Source: Diphasiastrum complanatum (taxonomy: Eukaryota; Streptophyta; Lycopodiopsida; Lycopodiales; Lycopodiaceae). From it: 64,000 nt of DNA. The position numbers and the translations under genes were made by a program. The notes under the pieces are model-generated. The model was not told where the DNA came from. It did no database searches and was given only the letters and a program-made list of their open reading frames with translations. Where the stretch lies: assembly GCA_029204225.1 (NCBI GenBank), contig CM055097.1, positions 2,881,801 to 2,945,800 on the forward strand, in the 5' to 3' direction. Within the stretch, counting starts at the first letter, position 1, and the number at the start of each line of letters is the position of its first letter. Below are positions 44,751-56,952 of the stretch, one piece after another.

Positions 44751-45844
44751 TTCACAGATTTCAGCTGAATCTGTGAACACGATTCTTTATCGTTCGTTCT
44801 TCTTTTTGTTACTTCCATTGGTTACAGTTCTTTATGGTTCAATCTTCTTGTTAGAATGATTTCCAAACATAAGTTTTTCTCAGATTACAACATGTATTCC
44901 CAGCCTATCAGTGGGGAGAGATGGATACGTTACTCAACTACAGGCATTTAGAAGTCATACAACCAATCCTAGCTCAGTATAAATCAACGTTATGAATCAG
45001 AGAATCTATCTATCAAAATCAGGGAACAATGCAATGACAAGATTAAGCTACTCAGCAAGAAACAAGAAACAAGAAACAAGAAAACTAACATCCTAACAGC
45101 ATTCTAACAGCCCAAGGATCAAGAAACACCCATTTTTTGATGCTTAGAATGTCCAAGAACAATCAAGGACAAGATTGTTAGAGAGTATGCAAATCAGATC
45201 CACAATCTCAGCCTCTATAGTTTACCTACATGCTGAAACTACAAAATCAAGAAACAAGAAAGTTAATCCACATCTACATTCCACAAAAAAGTAAACAAGA
45301 GATCTAACTAATCCACAATCACAAAGAAAATCAGAACATGCTCATAGAAATTTCACTCAAGAAGATTGCCATGAACAAGGAGTTTCATAATCATCAAGAA
45401 TTCGTGGAAGATCTTCTTTATTCACTCAAGAGCAATTGACAATACAATCGAAGCTCCCTCACAAGAGAGGGGGGCCCTTAAATAAGCAAGAAGGCTGCCC
45501 ATGTGGAGCCCAAGTGACAATTCCACTAATTTGAAAAATACAAGTGGAATTTGCCCTTCCACTAGAGGTCACCATCAAAAGGTGGCTCACTCTAAATTAT
45601 TTAAGGAGGTCTATGCTTATTTACATTGCCTAGGAAACATTACGAATTCCTACATGGTCATTCTTTCTCTGGGATACACCATGTAGGCTCACATAGATAA
45701 TGATTGTCTTCCTAGCTAGTAATTCTCAGCTCTCATGCTTGACTCTCAGCTTCCTCTGCTCTCCTCCTTCCGAGACCTCCTCGGTCATGGGTGATTATCT
45801 TCAGCTTGGCTCGGTATTTTGGGATTCTCTAAAATCCGCTAACA
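44751..45844 (-). mobile_element. 5' LTR of the second gypsy family (minus)
   Basis: On the minus strand it starts TGTTAGCGGATTTTAG at 45844 and ends near the primer site. Length is about 1.09 kb. A near-perfect inverted repeat (CACAGATTtCAGCTGAATCTGTG) lies at its inner end (44752-44776). The bases just outside 45844 are an intact piece of copia RNase H, showing that the element inserted into that gene. Confidence 0.65.
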
Positions 45845-46067
45845 TCAGCCAACCCTAGATTTCATTCTAGGAGTAAGCACATTGAACTCAAGTATCACTA
45901 TGTCAAAAGCAAAGTTCTTGACAAAGAGGTCAGATTGCAGTACTGTCGAACGCAAGATATGACAGTAGATATTTTTACTAAAGCATTAAGCTTGGATGCA
46001 CACAGAAAATTTTGTGCAGAGCTAAGTTTAAAGGTCAAGGCATTCATGGATTCAAATTAAGGGGGAG
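45845..46067 (+). pseudogene. Ty1/copia RNase H C-terminus and polypurine tract
   Basis: The plus frame reads ANPRFHSRSKHIELKYHYVK, then LQYCRTQDMTVDIFTKALSL and ends after KVKAFMDSN with TAA. This is the standard end of copia pol. AAGGGGGAG (46059-46067) is the polypurine tract. The left part of RNase H is cut off by the gypsy LTR at 45844. Confidence 0.85.
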
Positions 46068-46900
46068 TGTTGGATTATTCTCCTACTAATCGACTAATTG
46101 ACATTTTAATCTTCGTCCAACTCATTATTCAGACCTGTAGATTTTTTTGTGTTTCTACACAATTTACATAATTACTCGAAAATGGCTCACATTGTCGACA
46201 TTTTTGGGATTGTCGTCTTTCAGAATTTTCTCATTTCAGCTTTTTCGCAAAATGCCAAATGTTTTAAAAGTTAAGAAAATGACTTTGGCGAAGACCTTCG
46301 TATTTTTCGCATTTTTCGCTTGTGACAGTTTATGTTCATTTCTACAGAGTTACAGTTTACATTTAAATCTGCAGACAGACTGTTTACGACCAAAGCCACC
46401 GACTTGCATTAATCCGTCAGCAAGTAATTTCTGAGAAGTCCTAACTGGATGGATGCCAACACATCACAGCCAACTAGATGATGCTTTTGACGACCAAATT
46501 GTTTAGTATAAATAGTTGTTCATATTCTTACAGTTTTAAGTTTTTGATGAATAGATCAACAAGTATTGAATAGTTAGCTCTCTCTCTCAAGCTTGTGAGC
46601 TTGAACACTCCTCACCATTCTAGCTCACTTCTTAAAATTGTTTAGATTGTCATTGTGCTTACTGCTTATCATCATTGCGCTTAATTCAGACTTCATTTTT
46701 AGCAGTTTAGAAATAGCTTGGAATACGCGGCTTCGCTCTGCAACTTATTGTACTCATTTACTTCTGTTTCGCTTTCATACTGAATCAATACTATATTTTA
46801 TTACGTTCAGGTTCGTCTCAGAATGTATGCATTTTTGTAGTTCTTCGCGACTAATTATTTGTCTGATATTTTAATACATTATTGTTTGTATACGTAATCA
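46068..46900 (+). mobile_element. Copia 3' LTR (start exact, end uncertain)
   Basis: It begins TGTTGGATTATTC directly after the polypurine tract. A TATA-type box AGTATAAATAG lies at about 46505-46515, followed some 50-100 bases later by CT-rich sequence, as expected for U3/R. The right part shares TTCGCGACTAATTATTTG with the LTR remnant ending at 19957. The right end lies somewhere between 46850 and 47110. Confidence 0.65.
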
Positions 46901-48385
46901 ATGTAGTACTGATGATTTCAAAGTTAGTTACTATAAGATCGAACATGATTTCTATCACTATTTTTTGTTCAAAATTGATAGGCGTAATCATGCATGAAAA
47001 AAGTGAAAGATAGTCTATTTCATTGTACATGATAAGTTTTTCTTTCTTTTCGTTCGAATTCTTTTTATTTGAATCTTATTTGACCTATCTTTCACAAACT
47101 TCTTTCCAACAGAATGGATTTCTCCTGATGCAACAATTTCAGAAAGCTTTTAATCTAGACTATATATTGATATTCAAAGTATATTAAAATATAGCATTGG
47201 ACCGAAGAATAATGAATTAAATTGGTATCTACCTTTTACTATTTCTGTTGATTTTTTTTCAAATGCAATGTTCGGAGAACAAAAACAATGTTTATTTGTA
47301 AGGACTTGAGTGCTGAAATAATCGTCGAGTTGTTGGATGATGATTGGAATACGAAACAAAATCAGCAAGTTGAGTGCAAAGTATGTTACTCATCAATGAC
47401 AATTAGATATCACATCAAAAAACAAATGCTCATTTTGTTGGTGTATTATAGAAAATGGATTAAATACAAAAATGTTTAAAAGCCACTTGATCAAGATTTT
47501 GGTATAAACCCTCAAGAACAACTTCAAATAATAGTGAAAGAAATGACAACATTCTTGCAATGGTTGAAGTCGAAGACGATTGGTGTCTCAATCATATTCG
47601 ATCAAAACTAAACATGTTGCAATTCAATCTACCTCAGTATTATTAATTTCGATTGAATAGTGTAAAGGTATGTTATGCCATATGAAAATATTCTCTTTTT
47701 TCTGTTTCTAAGTGAATCAGTTTCAAAAATATATTAACTAAAACAATTTTTCTTGTGTAGGTAAGAGTAAGACAAGAAGAGCATATAAAATACAAAGACA
47801 TTGGAACATCCATCGAAATTGAAAATTCATAGATTATGAACAATAAAATTTTGTATTATGTAATACAATTTTTTGTGTACATCATTTGTGAAAATATATA
47901 AACCACTTTTTTTATGAGACTCTTTCATTTCTATGATCTTCATTTCCATGGTACAAAACACAATGTAATTGCAACTGAATAGTAAAAGTTTTCAATAACA
48001 AGATATCGAATCGACACTTGCCCTTGTTAAAGTCATATCGGCTGTATTGTCCTTGTTTTGACATATTTGGATATGTTCAGAAGATGATTTGATCAAAACA
48101 AAGGTTCAATCAGATCATCTTTTGGAACTTATCCAAAAAAAACCATGGTAAAGGCAAAGCAGACCAAGGCTATGAAAAACAAACATGTCAAAAAATTATA
48201 GAAATTGAAGATGAATGAATAATAATCCGAATTAATAACAGGAAAACAAACATGTAAGAACACCCATAGAAAACTGTAAATATATTTCTATAAAATTTTT
48301 ATGTTACATGTGTCTCATCCACATCAAGGGAAACCAACTTTTTATCAATATCAATTTTCTATGATCTCTACATCCATTGCTCTAG
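46901..48385. other. AT-rich stretch with weak coding-like patches
   Basis: A 63-codon plus frame at 47288-47479 (ICKDLSAEIIVELLDDDW, CKVCYSSMTIRYHIKK) might carry a small Cys/His motif. It continues in other frames to about 47600 (VKEMTTFLQWLKSKTIGVS). A TTCTTGTGTAG acceptor-like site ends at 47760. No family was recognised. Confidence 0.3.
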
Positions 48386-49369
48386 TTGGAAGTGGCTTGC
48401 GTAGAGAATACTACCACTGCAACTGAATATGAATTTTCGATCACAAACTCATCTACATCTTTAGTTAATCAATTAACTCTACTCGATGTTCCCTTATATT
48501 TTATAAATAATGAGAGTTATATTTCATTTAATGATATAGAAGATGTTTTGAATTTAAGAGAGAATGAAATCCTCTCTATTTCTGCACAAAAATTATCAAA
48601 ATTTTCTGACATTGTTGATTACACATATGATGACCTTGAAAGTGAGATAGATTATGATAAAAATGACAATTGAAAAAAAAAATTGAAATTCCAAAATAAA
48701 ATATCTCCCAAAAACTCGATATATCCCCTCCGAAAACGTAGAGGCCATTGGAAGACATGACATTAGCAGAGCAAACATCGTTGAATACGATGATTATGAT
48801 CTGATACGTAAATATTATATTGGTATTAATATTGTTCAATTTTCTTATTTCAAACACTGTGTTAAAGTATGAGTTTTCAGTATTCTGTATCATTCTAAAT
48901 TTATTTTCTTTACTTGTTTACAGGATGCTATTGAAATAGATGCCTTTGGTATGAGACATGGAAGTGTCCGAGGTGTATTAGCCGGGAGAAAAGACGTGTC
49001 TTTATCTCATTATTTGAAAAACTTTCAAAATAATAAGATTTGTATATATCATTCATCTTTTAATCCATATGCAACCACTGTCATTATGGCCATCAAATCA
49101 TTATCAGTTTGTTTATGAGGCCATAAGTACGCAAGAGGAACATATAAAATAATTTTTGTAAGAAGAGATTTGGCAATTAAAATATTGGATTATACTCCCA
49201 ATGAGACTACAAAAAGATCACCTACAATGGCCCTTTATTCGGGTTACATTGATATGAACAAAAGAAAAAATTTAGAATTTTTGGATCCATATGAAAAGAG
49301 ATTATTCCTTCATGACAATATCATCCGTCTAAATCTTGAAGAGGATGATGATGATAATTTTCATATCTG
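48386..49369 (+). pseudogene. Unidentified split coding region with one in-frame stop
   Basis: Frame 48386-48673 is acidic (DVPLYFINNESYISFND, then EIDYDKNDN). Coding-like text follows in another frame to 48807 (RHDISRANIVEYDDYDLI). After an AT-rich gap ending TTGTTTACAG, the frame 48924-49369 reads DAIEIDAFGMRHGSVRGVLA, then IKILDYTPNETTKRSPTMAL and ends DDDDNFHI. It has a single TGA at 49116 in an otherwise open 148-codon stretch. GT/AG-like borders and the codon-sized openness in very AT-rich DNA suggest exons of a real but decayed gene. I do not recognise the protein. Confidence 0.4.
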
Positions 49370-50479
49370 ACACTTGATTCTTTACATGTGTGATTGGATA
49401 AGAATCTTCTTGCTTTAGCACTTCCAATTGATGGCTTATTAAGAATATTTCTTTCTTTTCTCGGAGAGTCTGTCACTTTTTTCAATCGTGACATTCCCTT
49501 TATGTAGTCCTGCATTTGACAGATATATTTTCAATCTCCTAATTACTGCTTTAGCCACAGACTCCGGTTTATAATTCCATGCTAGTAAAATATGCAAGTA
49601 AATAAGTTTTCCAATAAAAAGAACCTCAGCATACAATGTGCATATGTGAATATTTTTTAATGAAATTGACACCATATTTAAATCTTCAGCTTCTCATGTT
49701 GGGCCAATGTTTGTTGATCATCTCAAATTCATATTGTAGCAATATATGGATGCTTTGATGTTGCTCCATAAAAGACATTATACATACATTTTAATGTTTT
49801 CAAATCCCCTGCAAGGTGCCATTGAATTTGAAAAAATTTCATAGTTTTCGATTGTAAATTTCTCACCCTCCAAATGTTTCTTTATAATCTCGCCATAATT
49901 TGCTTTTGAAAATATCCACGAAAGCATTTTATGGTCATCTTTCAAGACTTGTAGAGAAGCAAATAATGCATGACATGTCAATAAAAACTGGCAAGATATG
50001 AAATGTTAATAACGATATTCTATTAAATGAAAATTAAAATGTATACCTAGAATGTCATCAACCACCATATGTGATTTTTTGATTGAACACTAAACGTTCG
50101 ATCATTGGTATCTGAAATTTTGTTTATGAAAGTGACACTCACTCGTTCCAACTTTTGACTTTTGATGATTTCAGATTCATCCAATTTTATTACAATAATG
50201 ATCTTTCCATTTACTTGATGTTCGTCTAATTTATAGAATTAAAACATTTTCAATATCAAAGAAAATATTATTGCAATCGTTGTAATTGAGCTCATCATAT
50301 TCTGATTTATATAATTCAGTTATATGAAGTGGTTGGCCAACTATTTTGAACATTCCGTCATTATAATAATTTCTTGCTAATCTTACCCAATATGAACGCG
50401 GAAGATAAGTTTTCTACATTAATTAATCTAGGAGGATTAGGACTCCCTAATTCTTCCCTCTCCTCCCGCACTCTTCTCT
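49370..50479 (-). pseudogene. Unidentified minus-strand coding-like segments
   Basis: From high to low coordinates the minus strand shows several blocks. At about 50400-50235 there is SYWVRLARNYYNDGMFKIVG, QPLHITELYKSEYDELNYND. At about 50230-50060 there is KIIIVIKLDESEIIKSQKLE. Frame 49981-49778 has FSKANYGEIIKKHLEGEKFT and frame 49675-49439 has ESVAKAVIRRLKIYLSNAGL. They lie just downstream of repeat copy B on the same strand and may be parts of the same unit. Frameshifts separate them. No family was recognised. Confidence 0.35.
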
Positions 50480-51530
50480 TCATACAGCTTCTTTAAATAT
50501 TCTAAAAAAAGTAGAATAAGCATTTCTGCTAATTCCAGAAACATCGCATGCACCTGGTATCACATTTGCATCCAAGTATAGTTAAACTTTAATCAAAACA
50601 GTCTTTGCAATTTCATTTTTCATTTTTTCAAACAAGCATTTTTCATCATTTCCTTTGTTGACTTTCTTGGTAAAACATAACTTAAAGATGATCTAATGCA
50701 TGAACAATCTGTTAAATAATTCTTTGCCACCAAACATGATCTACAACAAACATATGAAACTCAAATTATGTTTAATAAATAAATAATCCATGTTATCAAG
50801 TGCAAATCAAACTTAAATGACATATACAAATCAAATAAACAGTTTATATAAAAACATACTTGAATGTTCGAATTCTTTTTTTTTTATTGCCACTATGTGT
50901 AGATTAGTCATCAATATTCTTCATCGATACTCTCTTTCTTTTCCTCTTCATCATTGTCTTTTTGATAACTTTTATATCAACAACAGATTTTAAACTCTCG
51001 AATCGCAACTTTTTCATGGATTCTAACATTTCTTGGTCTGTTCCCCGAAGAGTAGTGACTGTAACATTTAAATATTGATATAGCATTCTTGAGTGCATTG
51101 TTTTTAGCACTAATGTGTTGCACATAATTAAACAATTGCTGATTTGCACATTGCAATTGTTGATTAGCAAACTATAATTGCTGATTAAGACAAGATATGC
51201 TATGCATTCCAATATCACGCAACCTTTGACAATATCCAAGTAATCCGCTATTTTTTTCACATACAAATCTGAGAAGATGAGTTACGAACTTAAAATCTAG
51301 ACACAAATTGGTAGTTAGATCATTAAAATATATTGATCTATCCACCTACAAATCTATATTCATATGATTATTCATTCTCAATTCTCTAACTATTGCAGCA
51401 GCATTTTTCACAACTTTTGAATTTTTCTTAATAATTGGAATGCATTCCATAGGAAGAGCAACATGAAAATGGAACATTGTCATTGTTAAAAGCTACAATC
51501 CGTAAATGCTTCAAACTATAGTAAATCCAC
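50480..51530 (-). repeat. Unidentified interspersed repeat, copy B
   Basis: It matches copy A (1-1010) over about 1 kb in the same orientation, with insertions of up to about 170 bases (for example near 50610-50750). The minus frame 51266-50904 holds LESMKKLRFESLKSVVDIKV and IKKTMMKRKRKR. A run of NQQL / CANQQL-type repeats is visible in a neighbouring frame. Confidence 0.65.
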
Positions 51531-51769
51531 ATGAATAGATCTAGCATACCTTACTTTTGTAATGTTTATGTCGCATTGAAAAATCATCATGCCTCATATT
51601 TCACTATAAACATACAGTGAAATTTAAATTGCGCTATAAGCTTGTCATTGGGCCTCATTAAGGCGCTATAGGAGCAATTTTTGGTGAAATGGCAGGATTG
51701 GGAGAATCCGTGCTTGGAGAAGCTAGTAAATTGGATGGGGTATCCAATTATAGCATTTGAAAATTCAAA

Positions 51770-52822
51770 ATGAAAAGTATTTTCATGGAAAAGGAGCTGT
51801 GGGACATCGTTATTGGGGTGGAACAATGGCCAACTACAACTCCAGTCGATATTCGTGCATTTGACAAAAGGGCACAGAAAGCCTTATCTTTGATAAATTT
51901 GTCAGTGAAGGATCATGTCATTGCCCACGTTAGTGAAGCTGTATCAACAAGAGATGCTCGGGATGCACTCAAGACTCAGTTTCAGACGACGAACCCCTCT
52001 CGAATGATGTTTTTGAGGACCAAACTCATAAGTGTTCGCATGGAAGAGAATGAGGACGTAGGGTCCTATTTTACACGAATAAAGGAGTTACGAGACCAGT
52101 TGACAGCTATTGGAGAGCCAATAAGAGATGTTGAGCTAGTTCACACAACTATGAATGACCTATCTGAAAATCCTCAAATGTTTGCAAGTGGCATTGCTTC
52201 GAGGGAGAGGCTACCAACATTTGAAAATCTTCACGGCATCATCCTACAAGAGGAACAAAGGCGTGAAGTAACTCGACTTCCCACATCGGAAGATCAAGCA
52301 ATGCTAGCCAAAGGAAAGCATAAATACAAGAAGCAACCCAAGAAGTCGAATGAGGAGGATGACAATCAAGGATCCACATCAGACAAGAAAAAGAAATGCA
52401 ACTATTTCTATTGCCAAAAGCCTAGACATTGGACAAGAGATTGCCGCAAGAAAAAAGTAGACATTAAGAGGGGCAAAGTGAAGCAGTTGACCAATTTTGT
52501 CGAAGAAGAGAATGATAGCGATAACAAAGATCAAGACACGACATTTGTGCCAGCATTAGCATTGCAACATTCCATTGATCACACGCATTGGTACGTGGAC
52601 TCAAGAGCAACGAGACACGTGACTGCTGGCAACAAATCATGGTTTAAAAACCTGGAGCTTACCGACGATGGAGATAGAGTTGTGCAAGCAAATGGCGATG
52701 AGTGCCAAATTCATGAAGTTGGTGCAGTGCCTATTCAATTTCCCGATGGACAAGTGAAGGTGATTGAAAATGTGTTGTATGTTCTTGTCTTCATAAGAGT
52801 CTATTATCTGATGGTACAATGA
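51770..52822 (+). pseudogene. Ty1/copia gag-protease
   Basis: A 350-codon frame covers copia gag (MEKELWDIVIGVEQWPTTTP, TRIKELRDQLTAIGEPI, TFENLHGIILQEEQRR), a zinc knuckle and the protease. The knuckle reads CNYFYCQKPRHWTRDC, i.e. C-x4-C-x4-H-x4-C instead of the usual C-x2-C spacing. The protease site HWYVDSRATRHVT has DSR instead of DSG, so it is likely inactive. The expected LLS of the gag pattern is replaced (MNDLSENP). The N-terminal codons before MKSIFMEKE lie in another frame. Confidence 0.85.
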
Positions 52823-54190
52823 CAGATCCGTGAGTTCAACAACAAGAAATGCCAGATCAAGGATGTGAAATGAGGTTTCAAGTGATTACTGATGGCTTTA
52901 GGGATAAACCTTGTGGTTTATACAAATTAAATGTTGTTGTTACGAAGTGCAATGCATTAGCATCTACATCTATATCACAAAGTGATTTATGGCATAGACG
53001 TATGGGGCATCTGAACTTCAAGAGCTTGAGGCTACTTCGTAAGCTCAAGATGATAAAGATCTACCTAGCTTGGATGACAAAGAAGAGTCCATTTGCAAGG
53101 AGTGTGTGCTAGACAAGTTACATAGGAAGAAGTTCAACAGAGAAGGAGCAACAAGGGCAAAATGAGTGCTTGAATCGATACACTCTGACCTATGTGGGCC
53201 AATGAAGGTAATGTCTATTGGTGGAGCATTTTATTTTTTAACCTTCATTAAAAATTACTCACGAAAGACCTGGGTCTACACCATTAAGCAGAAGTCTGAC
53301 ACATTTGGATGCTTCAAAAGCTTCAAAGCATTGGTAGAAAATCAGTCAGGTGCTAAGATCAAGATACTTAGAGCAGATCGTGGTGGTGAACATCGTTCCA
53401 CAGCTTTTATTGACTTTTGCAAGGAGCATGACATTAAATAGGAGTATTCACAGGTTGATACACCTCAACAAATGGGGTAGCTGAAAGAAAGAATCGTACC
53501 ATTGTTGAAGCAGCTAGGACAATGATGACACATATGGGAGTTACTGATTCTTTCTAGGATTACTGTCAAAACTACTGTGTTTTTGCAAAATAGAAGTCCT
53601 ACAATTGTTGTACGAAATCGCACACACGAGGAGGCATTTAGTGGTAAAAAGCCTAAGATGGATGGGTTGCGTATATTTGGATGCCGAGTGTATGTTCACA
53701 TACCTAAGAGCGAGGGAACCAAAATGCATGAAAAGACCTTGAAGTGCATTTTCATAGACTATGATAAACAAACCAAGGGATACAGATGTTATGATCCAAA
53801 TGGACTACGTGTGCACATAAGCCATGATGTGCTATTTGATTAAATCCATAGATTTGGAGATGAAGAAAAGGATAATGATGAGTTATGTAAGCTTCTCAAA
53901 AAGGATGAAGTAGTTCTACCACCACATGAAGATCATCATAATGATGATGAGGGATGTAGTACTTCTCCCACCATAGAGACGAGATGGAGGGTGAGAAACA
54001 AATCTATTGGATCGGAAAAGACTGAGGTTGCAGGTGACAAAAGGAAGGAGCAAGATGCACCATGGGATTCCTATTCACCTCATAGTGGGTCACCTCAACA
54101 TAAGTTACCTAAATGGTACACTAAACTCATGAGTGACAAGGAAGGGGAAATGGCCTAGTCTAGATTTGCGACATTCCATAAGAGAGAGGA
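52823..54190 (+). pseudogene. Ty1/copia integrase and linker, no RT
   Basis: Continuation of the preceding frame: SDLWHRRMGHLNFKSLRLLR (GAG-pre-integrase), the integrase Asp in ESIHSDLCGPMKVM and the second Asp in ILRADRGGEHRS. A TAG at 53440 falls after CKEHDIK. QQNGVAERKNRT is readable only after a frameshift. Then frame 53577-53843 has RIFGCRVYVHIP, DYDKQTKGYRCYDPNG, and an acidic linker runs to KWYTKLMSDKE, stopping at a TAG near 54160. RT should start here, but the LTR of the next copia element begins at about 54231. Confidence 0.8.
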
Positions 54191-54230
54191 AGGAACCTGA
54201 CAGGTTTGAGGTAAATCTTGCACTTATGAA

Positions 54231-54338
54231 TGGTAAGTATAATCACAACTTTAAGTGTTTTAGTTGCCCAATAGGATCTTAAAAATTAGTTCATACTCAC
54301 AAAAATGAGAGTACAGTCCACCGAAGATATTAGAAATG

Positions 54339-54374
<36 letters not shown>

Positions 54375-55657
54375 TATTACTGAAAATCAAATTCAATATG
54401 AAGTTTAGTTCTGAAATAGATTGAAATAGCAATGTGATAGCGCAAGTTCCTCAGGCGTCAAAGACAGTCATCGTCTGATCAAAAACTGAGTTGTAGACAT
54501 CCGTGTTTAGATCAGAGTGAGTGAACAAATGTTATCAAACAGCAATAAAGTGCATTCAATCACAACAAGCATTCATCTACGTTATACGCCGATAGAAAAG
54601 CATGCTGCTACTATATTACACTGAAGCACAATAAAATAACAATTACAATCAAATCGACGGCGTAATTGGGAGGCTCAAATAATACGTCTCATGGATGGAG
54701 CTTCAAGTAATCTATGCTGGGATGATCTATTTATAGATTGCATCCATGTATTAACTACATTAAATGTTTGTCACCTAATTAGGTAAGCCGTTGTACTTGA
54801 AAGTATATGGCTTTTGTGACAACTATACATAGCGTATACTGTCAACGAATTAGGAATGTTGACGCGGACGAGGACGTAAAAAATTCTTTCACTTCGCATT
54901 TTACGTGAAGTGGTTTTCTCTCACTTCGCAAATTTCGAAAAGTGGCTGGGAACGTCCTTCGTTCAAAAGAGACGACCTTCGCTTTTTCTCTCTCTTTGGG
55001 TTTTTTGCAAAAAGGCCGAAAGTGCCCTAAAACGGTTCAAGTCTTGAAGAATATAACCTTCGCAAATTTTTTTTCTCTTCACATTTCGCGAAAAAGCCGA
55101 AGGTGCTCTAAAATGGTTGAACTTTAAACTATGCCTAAGTGCCGCATTTCGAAGAAATGCGAAAAAGGCGAAATTGTTGCAAAATAGTTTAAACTGTTGA
55201 ACTATGCTAGTTTCGCATTTTGGAGAAATGCAAAAAAGGCGAGACTGCCGCGAACATAGCTCATTTCTACAGACTGTCGCGACACTTGGATTATTTTTGC
55301 AAACTGTCGTGAAAGTAATGTATTTCTGCAGACTTGTTCTAAATGCTGATTTTGTGGAAGTCCTTGAAGATAATGAAGTCTTCAATGACTTCAAATTATT
55401 GAACTTAACATCTGAACTTGAAATTATGATACGATTGGTTACCTTTTGCTGGAGATCAGTCGGAAGCCCATTGTAGACGTTCTTCAAATAAATTGGTTGT
55501 CTAAGTTTGTGATTCCTGCAAGTATCAGATGAGCAGACGTAGAACCAAAGTTGGTTTCATCTGGTCCTAGATCAATGATCAATAAACGTGCAGGAAGAAT
55601 CATGAAATAGAAATTAGTCATTCACCAAGGAGACAACTGTGGGCTTAATTTCCAACA
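54231..55657 (-). mobile_element. 3' LTR of the minus-strand copia element, outer end truncated
   Basis: On the minus strand it starts TGTTGGAAATTAAGC at 55657, after the polypurine tract AAAGGGGAC (55658-55666). It aligns with 59870-61133 to about 54231, where the similarity and the LTR stop. About 110 bases of the LTR end seen in the other copy are missing. It includes a (GT)n run at 54342-54372 and a TTCGC-rich central part. Confidence 0.8.
54342..54372. repeat. (GT)n inside the 3' LTR
   Basis: About 15 GT units. Confidence 0.9.
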
Positions 55658-56238
55658 GTCCCCTTTAAGGTCATGATTGGTGTCTTAGTATCTTCATCAG
55701 GTTCAGCATGTTGAAGAACTTCTGATGCTTGATCTTGGGAAGCGCTTTGGTGAAGATGTCTGCGACCATTTCTGTTCTGGAGCAGTATTGAAAGATCACT
55801 TGCGTTGAGAAAACTTTCTCCCGAATGAGATGATACTGGATTTCTATGTGCTTGGATTTCATGAAATCTAGGATTCAGTGGTAGTGAAATACAGCTCAAG
55901 TTGTCACACAGAATGGTGGTAGCATCGAACTGAGTGTGATGTAAGTCGTGAAGTAACAACCTGATCCATACAACTTCTTTTGAAGCTTGACATGTTGAGA
56001 TGTACTATGTCTCGGTCAAAGAAAGCGTAACTGATTTCTGCTTCCTTGAGTTCCACAAAATCGGTCTCCCTGCCAGATAGAAACAGAATCTGGAGGTAGA
56101 TTTTCAAGAAGAGACTGTTCTTCCCCAATCTGAATCAGAGTAGCCTCGCAGGACGAGTTGGTCGATAACATTTCCATCATAACATAAAATGTGATCTAAA
56201 TTTCCCTGAATATATGTCATCACTCTCTTTAATGCTTT
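55658..56238 (-). pseudogene. Copia RNase H, frameshifted
   Basis: On the minus strand the RNase H text appears in alternating frames: YSDSDWGRTVSS and STSRFCFYLAGRPILW-like text near 56150-56050, EVVWIRLLLHDLHHTQFDAT with ILCDNLSCISL, then KAHRNPVSSHSG / EIQYHLIREKVF and ADIFTKALPKIKHQKFFNML. At least two frameshifts and several stops break it. Confidence 0.8.
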
Positions 56239-56952
56239 CTAATGAGAGATCCTAGGATTTGACATGAATTGACTTAACTCGCTTACAGTGTATGCTAAAT
56301 CTGGTCTAGTACATAGCATTGCATACATCAAAGATCCTATTAGTGAATGATAAGGGTACTTCGCTATGTCAAGTACTTTACTATCAAAATCAGCACAAGT
56401 AGATTTAGTCAATATTATATTTGAATCCATTGGTGTATCAATTGGTTTGCAATCAGACATATAATTTTTTTCTAAAATGCCTTTTAGATATGCCTGCTGG
56501 CTAAGATAGATCTTCTTCTGAAACCTATTTCTAGTCATGTGAATCCCTAGCAAAGAATGGACAGCTCCTAAGTCAGTCATGTCAAATTCCTTTGACAGAT
56601 CACTCTTAGTAGTGTGTAGAAGAGAAGTGTCGTTAGACAAAATAAATGCATCATCTACGTAAAGAGCTATGTGACCTGAATTGGTGCCTATATGCTTCGA
56701 ATAAACATTAAAGTCAACTGAATTGTTTGCAAATCCCAATTGAATGAGATAAGAGTTGATTCAATTGAACCATGCTCTTGCAGCATGTTTCAGACCGCAG
56801 ATTGCTTTGTGCAACTTGCACACTTTGTGCTCTTGGCCTTTAACTTTGAATCGTTCCAGTTGGAAAGTATACAGCTCATCTTCAACATTGTCGTTAAAAA
56901 ATGTTGTCTTGACATCCATTTAGTGCATTTCGAGGTCTTCTGCGGCTGCTAA
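56239..56952 (-). pseudogene. Copia reverse transcriptase, C-terminal two thirds
   Basis: Frame 56739-56239 contains the catalytic box ALYVDDAFILSND, then EFDMTDLGAVHSLLGIHMTR, KKIYLSQQAYLKGILEKNYM and LIGSLMYAMLCTRPDLAYTV. Before it, KTTFFNDNVEDELYT and HKAICGLKHAARAWFN are readable down to a stop near 56740. The YVDD site is preserved. Confidence 0.9.
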
